Positions 12,331 through 52,639 of a stretch of 64,000 nucleotides of DNA are shown here, piece by piece. Position numbers and translations under genes: made by a program. The notes beneath the pieces were generated by a model. It saw only the letters and a list, made by a program, of their open reading frames with translations. It was not told the DNA's origin and did not search any database. Positions within the stretch are counted from its first letter, which is position 1, and each line of letters begins with the position of its first letter. The DNA is from Engraulis encrasicolus (lineage: Eukaryota; Chordata; Actinopteri; Clupeiformes; Engraulidae): positions 27,301,201 to 27,365,200 of the forward strand of contig NC_085868.1 in the NCBI RefSeq assembly GCF_034702125.1. Reading direction: 5' to 3'.

Positions 12331-12654
12331 ATGTGTGAGCCTGTGTACTGCTTTATGTGGTACAGTCTTACCATTTTGTTGCCATTTGTGTTATTTGGTC
12401 AATGTTACTGTTGCTCTGGTTTAGGTAGCATCATTTCTGCCCTGTTTTATGATCAATCTTTCACTTTCATCACCAGCAGAGAGTGCAAAAGAGTAAGACA
12501 GAAGGAGTAAACTTACAGACAGGGGTGTTTGTAGCCATACATAAGCATAATGTTGTTCACATTTTTTTCAACTGGACAGTTGCAAGGCAAACTAGAATGT
12601 CTGTAAGAATCAAACTCCCAAATTGTACTAAAAACAGGGGTGGGGGTGGGGGGG

Positions 12655-12775
12655 GGGTCACTTTTATTCAGACAGGACTGTGAAGAATGGGACAGGAAGT
12701 GAGTGGGAGAGAGAGATGGAGAAGGATTGGGTCAGTGCCCTACCGTCTGACCCACGGCAGGGCCCACATTCCACT
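12655..12775 (-). repeat. SINE fragment, minus strand
   Basis: Degenerate reverse copy: GACAGGACTGTGAAGAATGG, then ACAGGAAGTGAG and the tRNA-like end. Confidence 0.55.
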
Positions 12776-12999
12776 CTTGAGTGAGGTTGGGATGGTATCC
12801 AGTTAAGACTGCGCTTCTTCTCTGACTCGAAGTGTGAAAACGTAGTTGATGCTACATTAACCAGACACAGAGGAACTCCTTTGAGCCTGTCAGATGTGTT
12901 TAGAGGAGCCTCGTCAACCCTCCACAATGCCAGGACTGTCTAAACTAGGCAATTACCAAGGGCCCCCAGGTGAAAGGGGGCCCTATGTTAATGACTGGT

Positions 13000-14090
13000 T
13001 ATGTATATGATTCAAATGAGAGCAATGACAACTTTGTGAGTGAGGGAAAATCTCCCTTCTAAACTGCTATCAAAATCCCTCTTGTCTTGAAGGGGGCCCT
13101 CCACAATAGTCTGAAGAGAAAAAAGTGGCCCCAAGTTCCCCTTTGCCTTGCCACCCTCCCCACCCCCAAGTACCTTGAATCAGCCCTGCACAATGCTGTG
13201 CATCTGCAGCAAAATAGCAGTGTAGTGAACAAAACTCAGTGGTCAAGAGAGACTTCATTTGTCATGTGTGTTCCTGTCTAGAAATGCATTAGGACTGAGG
13301 ACATGTGCCATGAGCGTGTTTGGAGCGTCTACTCTGCATACCTGCATAGTCTAGTCATCTGTGTCCAGATATAAAAAAACATCCATGGAGATCCCTATTT
13401 ACATATAAACATTCATAAGAGCACCACACAGAGACGTTCATAAGCAGACAGATGGGCACACACGCGTGCACACATGCACGCGCACAGACCCAATACAATG
13501 TAAAAGGAACCCAATTCTGGGCCCCCCTTCTACCTGGTCCCATGACAACTGACCCCTTTGCACCCCCCCCCCCCCCCACACACACACATAAACAATAAAA
13601 AAGGCGCTCATTGTTATTTAAGACACAGGCATTTACATCAAATATAAAACAAAACAGAAACGAATTTCAAAAAATAATTACAATAATTAATTCAAGAATT
13701 ACAAATTTTGCCAATTTTTGCTTGGAGGTTATGACTTCATACAATCTACACTAGACACATGTGGAAGGTATGTGGAAGTGAAACACGATCAAACAAACTC
13801 ATCAACTTTTTTACTGTAAGTTCAGGCCTAAAAGGCTGCGTCATTCAGTGACATCTGGAATTTCCTTTGTCGTGAAACAATCACAGAAATGATAAGACGC
13901 TTTCTTTACACGAAAGCCACAATCAATCGATCACCAAAAAAAGCTTCCAGGCAGGCCCAGAGCAAACAGGCCTAGACCAGGAGGAGTAGGCTGCTGCCGT
14001 ATACGTGTGAAAAACCACAACACTAACCCTTATCGTTTATTATGCTATCTCTTCAAAATGCCACCCAACACCCGCAATAAAGCGCATGCG
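13000..14090. other. intergenic, no gene recognised
   Basis: Contains a family B fragment (13490-13577: GAACCCAATTCTGGGCCCCC) and a C-run. Otherwise nothing was recognised. Confidence 0.45.
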
Positions 14091-14099
14091 ACGAGTGTC

Positions 14100-14690
14100 G
14101 GGGTGACAAATGCACTCGATTTCATTAAACAACTCCTCCCGAGCAGCGTACCCTCAACGGGGAAATAAAATGGAAGCGTCACGCTCCATCCAAGCCTGGT
14201 CTGGGAGAAAAAATCAGGCCGGGCATTTTATAGCCAGGCCCGGTCCGCCAGGCATTGACAGAGACAATGAAGCCTGTGGCAACATATTTAATCTTCTATT
14301 ACGAGCTATTTTGACCACAAACAACCAAAATGAATATTTAAATCTGACTCTGAGAGTTCTGCTGAAGCAACATGAGGACTAATACCACTATTGAGGGGAG
14401 GGCCAGGCCACAATCATCAACAGTCCCCCGAGCAAATGCCCTGCATGTCCTACGGCCAATACAGCCTTGGCTCCATCTACTGTTGCCATCCATCCGCATG
14501 CTGCATTAGGCATCAAAGAGCGATCCAAAATGTTTGCTAAGGAAATCCGGACACAGGGGAGATGACACAGTATACACAGTGCCTGGCAGGTGGGCAGGCA
14601 GGTAGACCGTAAAGGAAGAGGCCTGATATTTGTGGAGCTTTTAGTGAGGGCTTTTAGTGTTCTTATCGCTCTGCTGGATGGATCTAGTTG
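14100..14690. other. unique, repeat-free intergenic block
   Basis: Balanced-composition DNA with no recognised repeat or frame, bounded by microsatellite on the right. It is a candidate conserved non-coding element only by its contrast with the surroundings. Confidence 0.25.
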
Positions 14691-14728
14691 TCTGTGTGTG
14701 TGCGTGTGTGCGTGTGTGCGTGTGTGCG

Positions 14729-14801
<73 letters not shown>

Positions 14802-14838
14802 GTGCGTGTGTGCGTGTGTGCATGCATGTGTGCATGCG

Positions 14839-14879
<41 letters not shown>

Positions 14880-14942
14880 GTGCATGCATGTGTGCATGCG
14901 TGTGTGCGTGTGTGTGTGTGCGTGTGTACGCGTGTGTGTGTG
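14691..14942. repeat. (TG)n/(TGCG)n microsatellite
   Basis: TG run with periodic CG and CATGCATG interruptions; two similar internal blocks suggest partial duplication. Confidence 0.97.
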
Positions 14943-15278
14943 AGAGTGGACTGTACGTGTGTGTTTGTGTGTGTTTCTAAACTGGTTCTTCACTGAGCAA
15001 CCTCCAGTGTATGACACCAGTGTAACTTCTAGTGAAAATCTAGTTCCAGCTGCCTTTGCAAAGGTATCATATCATAAAACATATGGCACAAACCCAGAAT
15101 AGATAAATGTTTGTCATCTCAGCAGCTGTTGAGAAGCATTTGGAATCGGTCATCTTGACTTTATGGCAATATAATAGACACATTAGTACAGTGTCATCTC
15201 ACCTCACTGATAGAGTAGGGGTTCAGGTTGGGTAATGGTGGTACAGAAATGGTACACAGTCAATGGTAAATGGAACAT

Positions 15279-15396
15279 AGTAAAAAAAATGCAGTGCGAA
15301 TTCAACACTTAGCGATTCGATTTAACATCTTCTAGAATGTATTTGGTCCCAGAGTACTCTCTAAGTGTTGAATTAACACAGCATTTTTTACTGTCT
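15279..15396. mobile_element. short MITE (family E)
   Basis: Inverted ends GTAAAAAAAATGCAGTG and its complement, then AATTCAACACTTA. Relatives: 25080-25175, 47008-47130, 47484-47545. Confidence 0.75.
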
Positions 15397-15787
15397 AATG
15401 TGCATGCTATGTATGTACTATGCATCGACCTCCTCATGACACACATGATTCATATTGACAGTTCCCTTGATGTCATTCCCTCCCGTCATTGCGCATCTGG
15501 TGTCGTCATGTATGGTATAGGTGTCACAGCACAGGTGACGCAAGTGACACATCATTGTCTCTTAGGTGTTCATGTGCGCAATACCTTAACAGTATTTGAC
15601 TGACTATCCTCTGCGCTGTTTACGGTGTAAGATAATGCTAATGCACTTTACATAGGCCCACCTGCTGCAAACAGGATACCCCACCAGTAAAAAGCTACTG
15701 CTACTGCCACACTTCAAAGTGCAGCCATTATAGTGGTGAAATGAACGCGAGACTGTCACGGTTCATCGCCTTTTACAGTAGGCCTAT

Positions 15788-16150
15788 TAAAGGTGCACTG
15801 TGTAAGATTTTTAGTTGTTTATTTCCAGAATCCATGCAACCCATTCACTAATGTTACCTTTTTCATGAATACTTACCACCCCCATCAAATTCAAAGTATT
15901 CATTATGACTGGAAAAATTGCTCTTTTTATATATGAAAAGGGGGATCTTCTCCATTGTCCGCTATTTTAAAATTCCAGAAATAGCCATTTTTAACTGCAG
16001 AAATGACTGTACTTGGGCCATACTAAAAAATATTAGTTTATTACTTTGTAAACTTTCATGAAAAGATCAAATTTAGCAATAGGCAACCCAGTTTCAATGG
16101 CCAGCATTGCAGTACCTTTTTTGACCATTTCCTGCACAGTGTCCCTTTAA
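15788..16150. mobile_element. MITE with TTAAAGG(T/G)...CACTGTG inverted ends
   Basis: Starts TTAAAGGTGCACTGTGTAAG and ends TGCACAGTGTCCCTTTAA. Confidence 0.75.
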
Positions 16151-16340
16151 AGGCTAAAAAACAGAACGCTTTTGAGCAATGCAGCAATTACTTATGAAAG
16201 GGTTTATGTTTGAGCAAACTGCCTTTCTTGTTACGTCTTTAAATGTCTCCATAATTCTGCATAAAATAATGCAAAGACAGTGAAAGCAAAAGATTGTGTG
16301 GTTTCTTTTCCTTTCACGAATGACCTCTTCTGTTCCCAGC

Positions 16341-16890
16341 AGTGTTAATTTTGTCAGCTTTTTTTGATTTAGTCGTAGTCTTAGTCACAATGACGAAAAT
16401 CAATTTTAGTCTTAGTCATATTTTAGTCATTGCCTTCCCAATTTAGTCTTAGTCTTAGTCTAAATGACGAAAATCAATTTTAGTCTTAGTCAATTTTTAG
16501 TCATTTTAGTCATTTTAGTCAACACTGTACATAATAGAACTTCTCCACACACTGCTTCTCTTTTGAACATATATCACTGACTGTACAGAATAACCCTCTC
16601 CGCACACGGCTTCTCTTTTTAACATACATCATTGACTGTACAGAATAAACCTTCTTCACACACTGGTTCTCTTTTTCAAAATTTTATTGAACACCAGTGT
16701 TAATTTTGTCAGCTTTTTAAAATTTCGTCTTAGTCTTAGTCACAATGACGAAAATCAATTTTAGTCTTAGTCATATTTTAGTCATTGCCTTCCCAATTTA
16801 GTCTTAGTCTTAGTCTAAATGACGAAAATCAAAAAAGGGCATTGACGAAATATTTTAGTCATAGTCATGGTTGACGAAATTAACACTGGT
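16341..16890. repeat. two tandem copies of a TTAGTCTTAGTC repeat
   Basis: Copies at 16341-16527 and 16691-16890 both begin AGTGTTAATTTTGTCAGC and contain AATGACGAAAATCAATTTTA; the second ends GACGAAATTAACACTG. Confidence 0.75.
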
Positions 16891-17519
16891 TCCCAGTACG
16901 GACAACAATAACCAACCTGTTGGCCAGCACAAAAGATAGGGAAATTACTGGCACACAAAATGTATCAACAACCAGGGTTGGACTGGGGCCAAAGCAAGGC
17001 CCAGGTACTTCTTTATCATAGCCCAGCCCCCGTTTTTCCCACAATATTCTGATAGGCTCAGTCCATTACACAGTATCCTAAAGAAGGACCAATGGGATAC
17101 TCCATCTATGTAAATGGTGGGCCGGTATCCAAAGACAAAAAACAAAGGAAACAAAACTAAAAGAACAACAATAGCTGCAATGAACAACAGCCATAGTCAA
17201 CATCGGCCCCTGAGGACTGTTGGTCCACCAGGAAAATGCCCTGTATGCCAGATTACCAGTAGGTTACATAAAAGGCCGTTATAGGGACCAGATTGCACAC
17301 ATCATTCAGCTCCATGGACAAATCGACGTGAAGTATAGGAATGTGACATACTTACTAAACACTTTCCCTTGCTCTTTTAACCTATTTCAAGCATGCCACA
17401 CCTTCCCCTACTTGAGCGATGAAATGTTTGAGGGGAGTTAAAGACAGATGGGGTAAACATTCCTCCGAACTAAGACGAGGCCCTGCTGCTGGGAAACTTT
17501 CCATCTGAGAGCAGATATT

Positions 17520-17625
17520 CAAGGATTCAAGGAGCTTCTATTGTCAGAAGACCTGATATGTAGAGTATAGAGTAGAATAGAGTAACTTTACTGATCCTGG
17601 AGGAAATTAAGGTGTCCGGCCGCAT
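17520..17625. repeat. non-LTR retroelement tail
   Basis: GAGTAGAATAGAGTAACTTT followed by ACTGATCCTGGAGGAAATTA; the same tail interrupts the minisatellite at 63152-63200. Confidence 0.55.
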
Positions 17626-17940
17626 ACAGAAATATAATATATTGTAAATAGGCCTACAGCATGTAATATTATAAATTACAATGTACGACAGTATGATAAT
17701 TTGAAACATTGTTTTCTGATTAGAATTGTGTTATAGACGTCAGTTAACATACCACAATGAGGGCATAAAAGTTGTCATTTAAAAGGGATATAAATGATGG
17801 AAATTAGCCTTATGGCTATAATCTTGTATTTTGCATTTTGTCTAAACACTGGTAATATATGCTGTCCCTTTGTTAAATAAATAAACTTGAAACTTGAAAA
17901 GTAAATAACAGCAAAACAAAAGCAAAAGGTAGGCTACAAA

Positions 17941-17953
17941 ATGAGAGAGAGCA

Positions 17954-17998
<45 letters not shown>

Positions 17999-18256
17999 GA
18001 CAAAGAAAGAGACAGAAAGAAAGAGACGGAAAGAAAGAGACAGAAAAAGAAAAAGAAAAAGAAAAAGGAAAACAAAAAGAAAAAGAAAGAGAACAAGAAA
18101 AAGAACAAGAAAAAGAAAGAGAAAATGAATTGGTCTTCAGGGGATTGGTCTGAACAAGCGCTGTGACACACACACGTACGCACACACACACGCACACACA
18201 CACACACACACGCATGCACGCACGCACACACGCGCGCAAACACACACACACACACA

Positions 18257-18304
<48 letters not shown>

Positions 18305-18308
18305 CACA
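17941..18308. repeat. GA-rich tract then (CA)/(CGCA) microsatellite
   Basis: Purine-only tract at 17941-18129, then CA and CGCA repeats at 18165-18308. Confidence 0.95.
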
Positions 18309-18520
18309 CTGACGTCTGCTCCCTCTACAATAAACCTAAATCACTACACCCCTTACCATATGCTGTAGGCCTATGCAAGGAAATTATGTGTGGTAATGTA
18401 ATTATAAGCTTTATTTCCTGTTCCTAAGTTTCACACGGTCTTAGTTATCTTGTGCAATCCACAAGTATCTTATGTTCTGTATCTTCTGTTTGGAGAGACA
18501 CACACGAAATTGACCCCTGT

Positions 18521-18538
18521 TCTCTCTCTCTCTCTCTG

Positions 18539-18583
<45 letters not shown>

Positions 18584-18602
18584 GTCTCTCTCTCTCTCTC
18601 TC
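18521..18602. repeat. (TC)n microsatellite
   Basis: TC run with GTC interruptions. Confidence 0.95.
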
Positions 18603-18775
18603 TGCTGCTGAATTTACTTCAAGAGTAATAAAAAATGCTTTAGTTGTTGGTCTGCAATGTCTAATCAATATCAGTAGTTGTTTGATTTGCGAAACATTGA
18701 GCAAGAGACAAGTTAACACCGTGGTCCCCATGTAAGAATACAGCACCCCCTACCCCCCACCCAACACAGACCGCG

Positions 18776-20296
<1,521 letters not shown>

Positions 20297-20307
20297 ATGT
20301 CTATTGA

Positions 20308-20311
<4 letters not shown>
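20297..20311 (+). promoter_or_regulatory. short upstream ORF overlapping the dpp4 start codon
   Basis: A four-codon ORF (Met-Ser-Ile-Glu-stop) starts 11 bases before the proposed dpp4 ATG, and its stop overlaps that ATG in an ATGA arrangement. If the 5' UTR begins upstream of it, translation could depend on leaky scanning or reinitiation. The transcription start is unknown. Confidence 0.4.
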
Positions 20312-41588
<21,277 letters not shown>

Positions 41589-42300
41589 TAAGATTACTAC
41601 TGCTGCTCTACCACCACCATTCCAACCTCCACCATAAGCTTTTTTTCCGCCATTACGTCAAACTAGTTCCATTTCAAAGCAAAGTATGTGTAAATAACTG
41701 CCTCTATTAGGCAGAAACTCATGGGAGACAGTGGCGTGTGTGTATATTATATCTTTCCCACCGGATGTGCCTTGTACACTTGCTTTGAATGCATTGAATC
41801 GAAGGTGTGTGACGTCACATGGAAATGGCCCATCACTGCAATTTCGTAATTTTTAATTCCTCTCTCTGGATTACCCAACGGCATTATCAGTATAATTGCC
41901 TCATTGGTTTAACTAGAACATGAAGAACTGTACATTGCAGACTACTTTTTTTTAAAGAGTTTTGGTTTTGTTTTATTCACTGTGGAAGAAATGCTATGCA
42001 GAGCCATACTTTTTTTGTTCATGAGGGTTTAATTCCTCTGTCTTCTGTTAATGTGACATTGGTTTGGAATATCTGAATAGCAAAATACAAAAAGATTTTG
42101 TTAAATTATTTATTCTAGATTTCCAGTGTAATTTGTCAGTGATTGTCATTATTTGCATTTTTTAAACTATAGTGTGACTGTGATAAGACCACATGGTATG
42201 TAAATTATGTGCAGGAAATATTTATTTTTCCATATACTGTATAGGCACTCCACTCCACTAAGTCCTTTACATGTTGATAATAAAATTATAATGCACACCT
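41589..42300 (+). other. dpp4: dpp4 3' UTR with poly(A) signal
   Basis: This is AT-rich, non-repetitive sequence after the TGA. A canonical AATAAA lies at 42279-42284, about 690 bases after the stop. The start of a dispersed repeat at about 42411 lies outside the predicted transcript. Confidence 0.7.
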
Positions 42301-42410
42301 GATTGTGACAGTGTGGTAAATGTATAGTATACCATAACACACAATCATGCTGTATGACACAGCCATACTACTAAAATACCTACTGTACTTCATTCCAAGA
42401 AAATACAACT

Positions 42411-42685
42411 GTGAAAGTGAAAGCCCATTGAGAAACTTCAACTCCCATTGTCATCGTGACACAGCACACAACGAAATTGCATTCATGCCTCACTCGTGCA
42501 AGGGGGCAGCCCTCAATGGCGCCCCAAGGGAGCAGTGCGACGGGACAGCACCATGCTCAGGGTCCCTCAGGCATGGAGGAGAGCACTGGTTAATTACTCC
42601 CCCCACCAACCTGACGGGTCGGGAGTCGAACCGGCAACCTTTGGGCTACAAGTCTGACACCCTAACCGCTTACTCATGACTGCCC
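42411..42685. repeat. dispersed repeat, family A
   Basis: Second copy of the repeat at 296-595, between dpp4 and gcg. It contains GGGAGTCGAACCGGCAACC, so it probably also has a tRNA-related end. Confidence 0.75.
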
Positions 42686-43373
42686 TAGTCCAATCCACCA
42701 TCCAGCTGCAGTTTTGTGTATGTGATCGTACTGAAGTCTGGATATATTAACAAAGAGTCATAGTCCATAAAAAATAAAATATTGTATTAAGTATTATACA
42801 TAAAACACACAATGGTACACAGACTGTATTCAATGAAATATTTGAAACTTCCAACAGCGCATGTTTGAATATAACGACAATCATTTTATAAACAACTTTC
42901 AATATGTTCCTCCGAGTTACACACATTGCAAGATCAATTATCATGAATATAGTATCTATCAAACCTGTATAATTTGTGACTCAGTCTCATGGAAATGGAA
43001 AGTCTGCATAACAACTTTCTGATGTTCTCAAACAAGACTAGAATTTGTTCATGGGCAGAAACATCAAATACTGACTCAGCTCTTCCTTTCATTCACCCTG
43101 AAACAAATCACTGCATCCAGGGGAAAAAAAAAAAACTTTACACAGTTTCATGCTGACTCGAACACTTACATTACTTTTTATTTTTCTCCTGCTCTAATTG
43201 ACGGAATGGTATCCTGTTTTTCCACCGCAAACTGACAGCTTTTAACCTCTCTTAAAGGGCCGTCTTCCTCCCTCGTCCCTCTCTGAACAAACAGAACTAA
43301 ATTTATTCAGCCAGCCCATCGAAACCGGCCCAGGGGTAATGGATTGGGAATAACTGGAGGGTTTAACACTAGC

Positions 43374-43681
<308 letters not shown>

Positions 43682-43687
43682 ATCTTG

Positions 43688-43829
43688 ATTGGCCATGCCC
43701 ACCTGGCGGCATCACTATAAAAGCGCTGTGTGATCAGGAAGACAGCCACGAAACAGCTAGCCAGCTCAGGACCACTCCAGCACCTTCTGCTCTACTCTAT
43801 CAAGCCGTCTGCCTCTACACTCTACACAG
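43688..43829 (+). promoter_or_regulatory. gcg: gcg core promoter and non-coding exon 1
   Basis: An inverted CCAAT box (ATTGG, 43688-43692), an E-box CACCTG (43700-43705) and a TATA box TATAAAA (43716-43722) are followed by a non-coding exon ending at 43829 before a GTGAGT donor. The expected start is about 25-30 bases after the TATA box, near 43745-43750. E-box and homeodomain control is known for glucagon promoters in islet alpha cells; here only the motifs are seen. A 300-bp TG/GA microsatellite ends a few bases upstream of the CCAAT box. Confidence 0.75.
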
Positions 43830-43924
43830 GTGAGTATGTGGTCTGGGGTGGGGTTTGAAGTTTACAACCTGGATGTACTATATACCTGTATCAATTCATA
43901 CCACTAGGATTTCTTTCTTTTTTG

Positions 43925-44090
43925 GGGGGACTTTTTTATGGCATTATTTAAGATAGGACAGTTTGAGTGTGACACGAAACGAGTGGGGGGAGGAGGGAGA
44001 TGGGGAAGGACCGGCAAAGGACGTCGGGCCTGAATCGAAACCCAGGTCGCCGGTGTAGTACTGCGTCATTTTAGCTCATTGAGCCAGAAG
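43925..44090 (-). repeat. tRNA-derived SINE in gcg intron 1, minus strand
   Basis: Reverse copy with AAGATAGGACAGTTTGAGTG, the conserved body, and CTGAATCGAAACCCAGG as inverted B-box. Confidence 0.65.
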
Positions 44091-44249
44091 TAATAAGTAA
44101 ATGTATGGTGCAAGTACAACACTAACATGACATTACAAGGAAGTTTCATCAGTTGTTCCATAATGAGGTGGATAGACGTTGTTATTGGAAGAAAAACCCT
44201 ACCCCCCCCCCCCCTTATTTCTACTTTGGACATCTCTGCATTTTTGACA

Positions 44250-44370
<121 letters not shown>

Positions 44371-44396
44371 GTTTTTTTGGTTTCACAGGTACCATA

Positions 44397-49310
<4,914 letters not shown>

Positions 49311-49666
49311 GTGCTTCCTTGTCCAACGGAGTGATTCTGTAGGCCCACTACAGCTGCAACGCCTACTGCATAAAAGCCATATTGCTTAGCCGACAAACTA
49401 TTGTGGAGATTGCAAGCCATGTTTATTGTATGCACTGTGACAATGAAACAAATGATTATTTATTTTCCAAACAAAAAAAGGAACGCCAAAAAAAAAAAAA
49501 AACTAATGGAGAGAGTATTTTTTCTAAAGATATGATTTATTTTCTATGGATGTTAGTTTTAGAGGAATAATATATATGCTCAGGTTTTAAAAATACCCAG
49601 GTCTCAAGGAGTTTTAGTTTACATGTGTTTTCAAAGTGCCATTCATGATGTTGTCATGCCCTGCAA

Positions 49667-49672
49667 AATAAA
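49667..49672 (+). terminator. gcg: poly(A) signal of long gcg transcript
   Basis: AATAAA about 360 bases after the terminal stop, in AT-rich sequence without repeats. Confidence 0.7.
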
Positions 49673-49701
49673 CTCATTGATCATGTGAAGTTTGTTCATG
49701 T

Positions 49702-49886
49702 TTTACATTACATTGCACTTAGCTGGCGTTTTTTTTTAAATCCAAAGCCACTTACAGTAGATAATTGCCTTGCTCAGGGCCACTTAAGACATGTATGGAG
49801 GTGTAGGGAAAGGTAAGGGTGGGATTTGAACCTTAAACCATCTGAACTCAAGACCACCTCCCTAAACATTAGGCCACGGCTGCCAC
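49702..49886. repeat. dispersed repeat family D
   Basis: TTACATTACATTGCACTTAG, CCAAAGCCACTTACAG and TTAGGCCACGGCTGCCAC; just beyond the gcg poly(A) signal. Confidence 0.75.
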
Positions 49887-50168
49887 ATGTTTTGTCTTGA
49901 GCTGCAAAATACATTCTCTTCTCTCATGTTTCTAACTGAATGGTGGAGATATTCAAGGTCAAAACTACATTGTGAACCAAAAACTAGACTCCTTTCAGAA
50001 CCTTTGAAATCTGTCTGCCTTTTCTGCTCGTCCACAAGTGTTCTGGAGGTTTGACCCTCCACCCCTTCTTGGCCACGTAGAGGAGGAGTGCAGATTTACC
50101 GGCGCACTGGCGTGTTCATTCTTGCAACAGTCCCACATGGAGGGGTAAAAACTACAGTAGTGCTATAG

Positions 50169-50425
50169 TAGGGTTTCTCAACAGGGGCTCTACAGCCCCT
50201 CAGGGGGTGTTGGGGAGCCATAGGGGGGCGTTGAGATGAATAAAACGGAGGGGGCATGGTGCATAGTTGCCATTGGGGGTCATTATAGTCCTTTTTTTTT
50301 TATTCTAAATGGGTCATTGACAGGCTTATGATGAGGCCAAGGGGGCGTTGGGATGCTTATGATTAGATCCTAGGGGGCATTTATTTATCTATTTATTTAA
50401 TTTTTTTAATGGTTGAGAACCACTG
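50169..50425. mobile_element. hAT-related MITE with 8-bp duplication
   Basis: Ends TAGGGTTTCTCAAC and GGTTGAGAACCACTG; TGCTATAG at 50161-50168 and 50426-50433. Confidence 0.82.
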
Positions 50426-50970
50426 TGCTATAGCATTGCAGTATTGTGTCTAAAATAATATAAGATTTGTTTGCACTTTGCAATGTTTTTATGCTCAAAA
50501 TACTGTATTAACTGACTGTATGCATTACTGCATCCCACAGTAACACACTAATACTACAGTAACAACAGGAAAATGGCAGTTTTATAATACTGTTTCTCTA
50601 TGTTGCATTATACATGTATTATATCAATGTGGAAATTGGAAATGAATGTAGCAGCCGGCTTGATAAACACCAGCAGGTGGCAGCAGTGTATTTGTCTATG
50701 AGGAATGTGTGCATAAATAAAACTGTAAATCTAGAAGTCTTTTCACACAACACAACCTACCGTAATTACAGTAAAAGCACCATGAGCTCCCCCACTCCCC
50801 CATACACTTAACAAAATTGACTGCGGTGATTATGCTGTCACAACACACAGCCAGTGCCAATCCTACCACAACCAGTAAGCATATGGTCAATTGGAACAAA
50901 ACATATATCTGTTTTCCCAATATACACTAAGCCTGCTTCATCAGAGATGATAAAAACGTAATGGAATTAC

Positions 50971-50971
<1 letters not shown>

Positions 50972-51022
<51 letters not shown>
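50972..51022. repeat. (AGT)n microsatellite
   Basis: About 17 AGT units. Confidence 0.95.
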
Positions 51023-51023
<1 letters not shown>

Positions 51024-51149
51024 AGTATGGACTTGATCAACACAGAGCCCATCCTCCATCTTGATGTTGGATGGGATGTGCCAAGTGTACACACTTCAAA
51101 AATATATATATATATATATATATATTTTTGTCGGCTTTCTCCCCTTTAA

Positions 51150-51375
51150 CCCATTTTAGCCCAAGCCCTTTTTGGGTAAAGGTGCCCTCTCACTATTCAA
51201 ATCTTAATATCTTAGCCTCCGAAACACATAAAACATGAAATAAGTTGCGTTTAAAAGCTACAACCTTCATTTTGCACTAGAATGTGTTCATTCAGCTCTA
51301 ACATACCCAATTTTTTAATAAAAGAGCTCAAATCTCAAGAACTTGAGCTTATATGTCGCTCCAGGACACAATGGG
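51150..51375. mobile_element. piggyBac-like MITE, TTAA target
   Basis: TTAA at 51146-51149 and 51376-51379 flanks CCCATTTTAG and ACACAATGGG ends. Confidence 0.65.
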
Positions 51376-51819
51376 TTAATGAAGATGAAGATCATGACAG
51401 GAAGAGAGTGAGAGAGAAAAAGAGAAAGGGTGGAGCATTTGAACCTGGGTCCCCATGCCCCCAGTGCCGCCAGTTACTATTGGCACCTTTGAAGTTTAAG
51501 TACATTATGGGACATATCTCCAGACAACAAATAATAAGGTCAACCATGATTTTTCTATAGATAGCTTGTGGTTGATACTAATATTAAAATAATCAACAGC
51601 ATTAAATATTAAACTATGAGAGGGAAAAAATTGAAGACGGTAAAGCTCCTTGGATCACTGGTATTGGCACCCTTTACTGGATACCATTGTGGAAACCTAA
51701 TTTGACTCAATTATGGTAAATCGCAAATGGGAATCACCTTTGACTACTTGCTTTTTCCCATATAACATGAATTAGGCAAGGAATTATGATATTTGTGTTT
51801 AAATAACCACGTGTTACAG

Positions 51820-52480
51820 CTTGTGTGTCTTTCACCAATGTGAAGACAGAGGACCTGCCTGAGGACACCACAAATACTATTATTTGCAAAAACAAGACCT
51901 CCAAATAATAAAAGGTCATCTCAAAAGACCTTGGTATAACATTTTCAACACTGTGTTGAGTTATTCAGAAATCTGCCAAACATGGGGGAAGAAATTATGA
52001 TAAAAGTATTTGGAAGGCGGTCCAAATAATGAAAAAACATGTTAACCCATGTTAAATACTACAAAAAGTAGTGCCTTTTGGTTGGAGACCAAGGCAGACC
52101 ACATTGCTTAATAAAAGTCATAACAGGGAACACCTGACGGCTGTATGAGAAAATACAGGCATAGCACAGCCCTTTTAAGAATGTTTTAAGGTCAGGTGAA
52201 GCAATAGCACAGTTTTTCAGTGACTTACACAAACAGCATGTTTGCATACTCTGCAAGAAAGTCTTTAAGGAAAAGGACACCCTACCAAAAATCAAGCATG
52301 GTGTCCGATCCATAATATTATGTCACCCCATTGTTGCACCAGGTATTGGAGGCTTTGACCGTATCACAGGTATCATGACAGGCATCATGACATGACAGGT
52401 ATCATCATTTACAGGAAAATTTGTAACCATGGCAAGAACACTTGGTTTGAGTTGAACATCATGTGCACTCCAGCAAGACA
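51820..52480 (+). pseudogene. decayed Tc1-like transposase
   Basis: In frame segments the plus strand reads VISKDLGITFSTLC (helix-turn-helix type), RPRQTTLLNKSHNREHLT, and DTLPKIKHGVRSIILC followed by GIGGFDRITGIM. This order matches Tc1-family transposases. Stops and frameshifts break every segment, so it is not functional. Terminal inverted repeats were not located with certainty. Confidence 0.65.
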
Positions 52481-52639
52481 AATTGGAGCAGATTGTACAC
52501 AGGGCCCTCAACTTGCTGCTACGCCCCTGGCATGGTACAATGCATCCACCTCAGAGAGAGTGTAACAGGCTCAATGATCCACCTCCAAGTACGGCCACTT
52601 TTTAACAAGTGGCTTGATGGCAACGTAACGCGTCAGGTC

